Source: Poriferisocius sp965200775 (GTDB taxonomy: Bacteria; Actinomycetota; Acidimicrobiia; Acidimicrobiales; Bin134). Taken from it: DNA of 64,000 nucleotides. The notes below the pieces were generated by a model that saw nothing but the letters and a program-made list of their open reading frames with translations, had not been told where the DNA came from and did not search any database. Shown here in pieces: positions 60,097 to 64,000 of this stretch; the stretch's first letter is position 1, and every line of letters starts with the position of its first letter. A program made the translations under genes and the position numbers. Location: assembly GCA_965200775.1 (NCBI GenBank), contig OZ241383.1:1302001-1366000 (forward strand), read 5' to 3'.

Positions 60097-61161
60097 ATGA
60101 GCGCCCTAACCGACGTCAACTCGTTCGAGGAGTGGGTGGAGATGGCCTACGCCGAGGGTCTGACCGACGGGCTGCCGGTGTATCCCCCCACTCGATCGGC
60201 GGTGGATAGCCTGGTCGCCGCCTCGGGCCGAGACCCCGAATCGCTGGTCGGGGCCATCCCTCCCCGGGGCGGAGCAGCCACCGTCGAGGTGGTTGCTGCT
60301 AACGCAGCCATGGCGGGCTGTCTTCCCGAACACTTCCCCGTGATGCTGGCCGCGGTGGATGCCATGCTCGACGACCGCTTCAACCTTCGGGGAGTGGTCA
60401 CCACCACCCACTCGTGCTGGCCGCTGGTGATCGTGTCGGGGCAGGTGGTCGAGCAACTGGGCATGGCCCATGCCGAGTCGGTGTTCAGCGGTGGCGGGGC
60501 CCGGGCCAACACCGCCATCGGCCGGGCGGTCAAGCTCCTGTTGTGGAACGCGGGCGGGGCCACCCCCGGCCGCCCGGTCAAGGAAGTGTTCGGCCATCCG
60601 GGCCGTTACGCCTTCTGCGTGGCCGAGTCCCCTGCGAGCCCGTGGCCCCCTCTGCACCAGGCCCGGGGGGTGGAATCCGACAGCGGGGTCACCGTGTTCG
60701 GCTGCGAGTCCCCCACCAGCGTGGCGATGTGGGGCACCGACGACACCCCGGTCAATCGCTTGGCCCAGCTCGCCGACGCCATGGCCATAAAGGGGTGCAA
60801 CAACACTCACACCATGGGCGAAACCCTGGTACTGCTCACCCCCAACGAGGCCCGCCATCTCGACCGGCTGGGTTACGACAGGGCCACCGTGCAACAGGAG
60901 CTGTGGCACCAGGCCCGCCGGCGGGTGGGCGACCTGTTGGCGACCGGTGTGGCGCCTTACGACTGGTGGCCCGACTGGGTGGACGCCTCCAACCCCGACA
61001 CACTCGTGCCGGTAACCGAGCAGCCCGGCGATATCCATGTGGCCGTCACCGGAGCCGAGTCCATCCCGTGGATGGCGGTGTGCTCGGGATGGGGCAACCT
61101 GGGCGGCTACGCGGTGACCCGGCCCTTGGAGCTCACATCGAAGGAGTCATCATGGAGCTAG
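60097..61161 (+). CDS. Partner protein of the UGSC selenoprotein
   Basis: 354 residues, no transmembrane segments, function unknown. It starts with a WVEMAYAEGLTDGLPVYPPT segment (shortened form: TDGLPVYPPT) that I recall from proteins found next to UGSC genes. Five cysteine positions look potentially functional: AGCLP, HSCWP, GCESP, GCNNT and VCSGW. Its last 10 bases overlap the start of the UGSC gene, arguing for coupled synthesis and probably a complex. Confidence 0.75.
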   Translation: MSALTDVNSFEEWVEMAYAEGLTDGLPVYPPTRSAVDSLVAASGRDPESLVGAIPPRGGAATVEVVAANAAMAGCLPEHFPVMLAAVDAMLDDRFNLRGVVTTTHSCWPLVIVSGQVVEQLGMAHAESVFSGGGARANTAIGRAVKLLLWNAGGATPGRPVKEVFGHPGRYAFCVAESPASPWPPLHQARGVESDSGVTVFGCESPTSVAMWGTDDTPVNRLAQLADAMAIKGCNNTHTMGETLVLLTPNEARHLDRLGYDRATVQQELWHQARRRVGDLLATGVAPYDWWPDWVDASNPDTLVPVTEQPGDIHVAVTGAESIPWMAVCSGWGNLGGYAVTRPLELTSKESSWS

Positions 61162-61688
61162 TTGACCCCCGAGGCAGGGTTGCTGTTTCGGAGTCGGCTT
61201 TGGCCCCTCGCCGGGGACACCACGACGGACCGCTGGTGGTGGGCTTTCTGGTGAACGAGCTGAACCGATCCACCGGCCCCGACTTCACCCGCTACACGGA
61301 GGTCTTGGAGGAGGAGTTCCGCCGCCGCCTCGACGTGATCGGTGTGGTCCGCCAACACAAGCCGGTACTCAGCCGCCCGGCTGGGGACGAGATGCTGGCC
61401 TCGTATCGGGCCTGTGCCGGGGTGGTGAACGGTCTGGCCAAATGAGGTAGCTGCACGTCGGGCAGTGTGCTCGACTCTGTGAATCTGGAGAAGATGGGCA
61501 TTCCCACCGTAACTGTGGTCACCGAGCCTTTCGTCGCAGCGGCTGACACCGTGGCCCGTTCCCTTGGAATGGCAGACCTCCCACGGGTAACGATCCCCCA
61601 CGACTACCTCGGGGAGGACACCTCCGCCATCACCGAGAAGCTCCAACCCGTTATCGATACCATCTTCGACCGGCTGTTCCTGCGCTAG
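61152..61688 (+). CDS. UGSC-family selenoprotein
   Basis: 178 residues if UGA 61443-61445 is read as selenocysteine (residue 98). The site is NGLAK-U-GSC-TSG, the U-G-S-C motif that names the family, and is close to the U-G-T-C-T site of glycine reductase GrdB. After it the frame continues 80 codons with LDSVNLEKMGIPTVTVV, typical of the family, to TAG at 61686. ATG 61152 follows AAGGAG by 5 bases. A hairpin with GTG loop lies 19 bases after the UGA. The protein is probably a redox or reductive enzyme; the substrate is unknown. Read conventionally it would stop after 97 residues. Confidence 0.9.
61443..61445 (+). other. UGA codon proposed to encode selenocysteine
   Basis: TGA is followed by GGT AGC TGC (G-S-C), completing the U-G-S-C site, with an open frame on both sides. 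Confidence 0.9.
61457..61475 (+). promoter_or_regulatory. Candidate bacterial SECIS hairpin 3
   Basis: GTCGGGCA pairs with TGCTCGAC (8 pairs, one G-U) around the loop GTG. The loop begins with G and lies 19 bases after the UGA, inside the window expected for bacterial SECIS elements. It is the best match of the three hairpins. Confidence 0.78.
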
Positions 61689-61692
61689 ACCA

Positions 61693-61737
61693 CCCACCAC
61701 CCGGCAGGAGCCTTGGTGGATTATGTGGGTTGGTGGG
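61693..61737 (+). terminator. Possible terminator hairpin after the UGSC operon
   Basis: CCCACCACCC pairs with GGGTTGGTGGG over 10 base pairs with one bulged T and a 24-base loop, starting 4 bases after the UGSC stop. No U run follows. AGGAGCCTTGG also occurs twice here (61706 and about 61742). Confidence 0.4.
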
Positions 61738-61775
61738 CGCTAGGAGCCTTGGAGAGTAACGCGGCCAGGTGAGCG

Positions 61776-62972
61776 CTACGTTTCCTGCACTTCCTCGGGG
61801 CTGCGGATGCGGCCGCCGTCGCGGAACAAGATGTCGTTGTAGCCCTGGCCCGGCGGGATGAACTCGGCCCAGATAGGCTTGTGGTAGCTCACGTACACCG
61901 TCCGGCGCCCGCCGGAATCGGGGGCCTCGGTGGGGGGTGGGGCGGCGTGCATGGTGTGGCCGAAGTGGACGGTCACATCGCCGGGTGAGGCGTCGATGGC
62001 CACCGTCGGCCAGTCCTCCCGCACCTGGCGGGCCCGGTTGCTGGAATCGAACGACCCGGCCAAGAAATGGAGCTGTCCGTTGGCCTCGTTGCACTCGTCG
62101 AGCTGGATGCCGATGTTCACCGTGGGGCAGGTGATCGAATGACCACCCGTACCGCAGTCCCGATGCCAGGGCAGGTCGGCCAGGCCCTCCACGATGTCGG
62201 GCAGCTTGATCACCACCGAGACGCCGTCGCCTCGCTCGGGATAGGCAGCGAAGTCATCCCCGGCCAGTGCTGCTATGGCGTCCAAACGGCATTCATCGGT
62301 CAGACCGAACATCAACTCGCTGCGGTCGTCCATGTGGGTCACCCGGCAGCACACCTCCTCGCCGTCGGCGTTGGTTGCCCACCACGACCGGTGATCCTCG
62401 GGCGTGGCCACCGCCCGCTGGCGCTCCACCTCGGCGGTGAACGCCTCAACCTCCCCGGCGCTGAACAGGCCACGGATGTGAAGGAAACCGGCTTCGTAAA
62501 GGAACCGGCGCATCTCCTCGGGATCGTCGCCGGGAGTGAAGCTGCGGGTTATGTCCACCGTGGGTTCCCACCCCTCGTAAAGGGGGCGGCCGTGGTACAT
62601 GGCCAAGAGCACCGGCTCGAAGTCCTCGAAAAGCCCGAAATCGCCCCTCACCATCTCGGCCGCCTCGGTGTACAGCAAGCCGACCCAGGTCCACAGTTCG
62701 GCCACATAGTTGGCCCAGTCCTCGTGGCTCACCTGCACCACCAGCTCGGCGTCGTCGCCGGGGCGAACCTCCACCCCGCCATCACCGATCACGTAGGTCA
62801 CCGAACGCCCATCGGTGAGCCGCCAGGCAAAGCTCTTGGCGATGGCTCCCATGCCCGCTGCCAACCGTCCGTTGCCCGCGGCCAAGCGGCGGGGCAACTC
62901 GTTGGCGTGGAAGTCGTCAAAATCGAGGGAGTCGAACTGGGGAAAACGGGGGGCCTGATCCACTATCGCCAT
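61776..62972 (-). CDS. Phytanoyl-CoA dioxygenase-family protein with N-terminal SCP2-like domain
   Basis: 398 residues. The C-terminal 240 residues are an Fe(II)/2-oxoglutarate oxygenase of the PhyH family: iron ligands in WHRD (near residue 266) and the distal histidine in HTMHAAPP (near residue 343), with the 2-oxoglutarate arginine in GGRRTVYVSYH. Residues 25-135 resemble a sterol-carrier (SCP2) domain: AWRLTDGRSVTYVIGDGG. Such a fusion could present a hydrophobic or CoA substrate to the oxygenase. ATG 62972 with TAGATT 6 bases upstream. Confidence 0.85.
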   Translation of the reverse strand: MAIVDQAPRFPQFDSLDFDDFHANELPRRLAAGNGRLAAGMGAIAKSFAWRLTDGRSVTYVIGDGGVEVRPGDDAELVVQVSHEDWANYVAELWTWVGLLYTEAAEMVRGDFGLFEDFEPVLLAMYHGRPLYEGWEPTVDITRSFTPGDDPEEMRRFLYEAGFLHIRGLFSAGEVEAFTAEVERQRAVATPEDHRSWWATNADGEEVCCRVTHMDDRSELMFGLTDECRLDAIAALAGDDFAAYPERGDGVSVVIKLPDIVEGLADLPWHRDCGTGGHSITCPTVNIGIQLDECNEANGQLHFLAGSFDSSNRARQVREDWPTVAIDASPGDVTVHFGHTMHAAPPPTEAPDSGGRRTVYVSYHKPIWAEFIPPGQGYNDILFRDGGRIRSPEEVQET

Positions 62973-62978
62973 GTCGAG

Positions 62979-62984
62979 AATCTA
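62979..62984 (-). promoter_or_regulatory. TANNNT -10-like box of the PhyH gene
   Basis: Reads TAGATT on the minus strand, 6 bases before ATG 62972. Confidence 0.5.
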
Positions 62985-63068
62985 GCCCAACAGCGAGTTG
63001 AACCACTCTTTGGCTGTCCCAATGTCACGGGACCGACCCCATGGCAGAGCAAGCAGTCCGGCAAGCCG

Positions 63069-63074
63069 TAGGGT
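63069..63074 (+). promoter_or_regulatory. TANNNT -10-like box of the SDR gene
   Basis: TAGGGT ends 7 bases before ATG 63082. Confidence 0.5.
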
Positions 63075-63081
63075 GGTGGGG

Positions 63082-63933
63082 ATGGCTGGATTGGACCCCG
63101 TCATGACCGGTGGGCTCGCCGGGGCCACCGTTGTCGTGGCCGGAGCGGGAGGAGGGGGCATCGGAACCTCTACCTGCGAAGCGGCCCTGCGCGCCGGAGC
63201 CAATGTGGTGGCGGTGGATCGGTCGGGCGACGAACTCGACAAGCTGGACATGCTCCCCTGCCCCGTGGCCAAGGTGCGAACCGACCTTACCGACGAGAAC
63301 GCACCCTCGGCAGTGGTCGAAGCCGCCATGGACGCCTACGGCCGAATAGACGGGTTGGTCAACGTGGCCGGCGGCACCAGCATCGACGACTTCGCCCCCT
63401 TACTCCATGCCGACGGAGCCCAGTGGGACCGGGTTATGGCCAACAACCTCAGATATGTGGTGTTCCTCAACCGAGCGGTGGCTCAGTCGATGATCGATGC
63501 CCGAATCAGCGGGGCCATCGTCAACATCTCCTCGGTGAGCAGCCTGGCCTCCCAGCCCTACCTGGCCGCCTACGGAGCAGCCAAAGCCGGTATCAACTCC
63601 CTGACCAGCACCATGGCGGTGGAGTGGGGCAGCCACGGGATAAGGGTGAACGCCATCGCCCCCGGCACCATAACCACTCCCCGATCCGGCAGCGACGAAC
63701 AACCCGACGCATCCCAGCGGGCCATCCCCTTGGGCCGCCGGGGCCACCCCGACGAGATTGCCGCAACCGCTGTCTTCCTGGTCAGCCCCATGGCCGGCTA
63801 CATCACCGGACAGGTGCTGGCGGTGGACGGAGGCATGTCGGTGAAGCTGGCCATGCTGGGCGACGACAACGCCCCTGTCTTTGTCACCGACCCCGAGGTC
63901 CGGGCCCGGATGATCGGAGCAGACCGCCGATGA
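63082..63933 (+). CDS. Short-chain dehydrogenase/reductase
   Basis: NAD(P)-dependent oxidoreductase of 283 residues. Rossmann motif GAGGGGIG near residue 19, catalytic serine in ISSVSS, Y-x3-K as YGAAKAG, and VDGG at the C-terminal end of the core. Substrate unknown. ATG 63082 chosen with a TAGGGT box 7 bases upstream. Overlaps the following gene by ATGA. Confidence 0.92.
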   Translation: MAGLDPVMTGGLAGATVVVAGAGGGGIGTSTCEAALRAGANVVAVDRSGDELDKLDMLPCPVAKVRTDLTDENAPSAVVEAAMDAYGRIDGLVNVAGGTSIDDFAPLLHADGAQWDRVMANNLRYVVFLNRAVAQSMIDARISGAIVNISSVSSLASQPYLAAYGAAKAGINSLTSTMAVEWGSHGIRVNAIAPGTITTPRSGSDEQPDASQRAIPLGRRGHPDEIAATAVFLVSPMAGYITGQVLAVDGGMSVKLAMLGDDNAPVFVTDPEVRARMIGADRR

Positions 63934-64000
63934 GCGACTCCGCCGGTGGTAGCAAGAAACACCGGTTCGCCGACTGGGCCGGGCGGGACGAAGAGCCCGC
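63930..64000 (+). CDS. Start of an unidentified gene, cut by window edge
   Basis: ATG at 63930 overlaps the SDR stop by 4 bases. Only 23 codons are visible (MSDSAGGSKKHRFADWAGRDE...), too few to name a family. Co-transcribed with the SDR gene. Confidence 0.6.
   Translation, partial: MSDSAGGSKKHRFADWAGRDEEP

Overview
The window is high-G+C bacterial chromosome, and everything in it points to an actinobacterium, most likely of the class Acidimicrobiia (inference). The main evidence is the linked block gcvH - garA-like FHA gene - two MerR regulators - DUF151 nuclease - gcvT, which resembles the mycobacterial Rv1826-Rv1830 neighbourhood. MurT/GatD, an F420-type LLM oxidoreductase and a DsbE/MPT53-like thioredoxin family agree with this. 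A TANNNT box lies 6-9 bases before the start codon of more than twenty operon-leading genes, so leaderless transcription looks like the default.

Layout: 1-5061 holds an MFS transporter running off the left edge, a solute-binding lipoprotein and two tandem thioredoxin-like lipoproteins. 5070-7811 is a Rieske oxygenase with an acyl-CoA synthetase. 7913-13654 is a complete seven-gene Mrp Na+/H+ antiporter operon. 13745-24627 carries uvrA, a FadH-like flavoenzyme, gcvT/gcvH with the garA/MerR regulatory block, hpt, a CDP-alcohol phosphatidyltransferase and a HIT protein. 24656-36091 mixes a DUF2079 membrane protein, an amidohydrolase, tRNA-Pro(GGG), a lipoprotein, a SpoIIE-type phosphatase, der, a DUF512 radical-SAM-like protein, ispH, an orphan DNA methyltransferase and plsC. 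36088-47221 is housekeeping: cmk, aroA, tyrA, aroH, an rRNA pseudouridine synthase, scpB/scpA, trpS, an epoxide hydrolase, murT/gatD and a nucleoside hydrolase. 47306-64000 is an accessory catabolic region with a CoA transferase, amidohydrolases, an acyl-CoA synthetase, a fused EtfB-EtfA, a lactamase-fold hydrolase, an LLM oxidoreductase, a UGSC-family protein, a PhyH dioxygenase and an SDR.

The most interesting content is three genes interrupted by an in-frame UGA exactly where a redox-active cysteine belongs, each followed by a cysteine three codons later, an open frame to a natural C terminus, and a hairpin placed like a bacterial SECIS element. Two are tandem paralogous secreted lipoproteins with a thioredoxin U-P-T-C site (3495-4466 and 4468-5061). 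The third is a UGSC-family protein with a U-G-S-C site (61152-61688), last in a three-gene operon. Read conventionally these look like truncated genes; read with selenocysteine they are complete. The Sec machinery (selA, selB, selC, selD) is not in this window and would have to be elsewhere in the genome.

All coordinates, motif positions and repeat counts were read by hand; no alignment, folding or database search was run.
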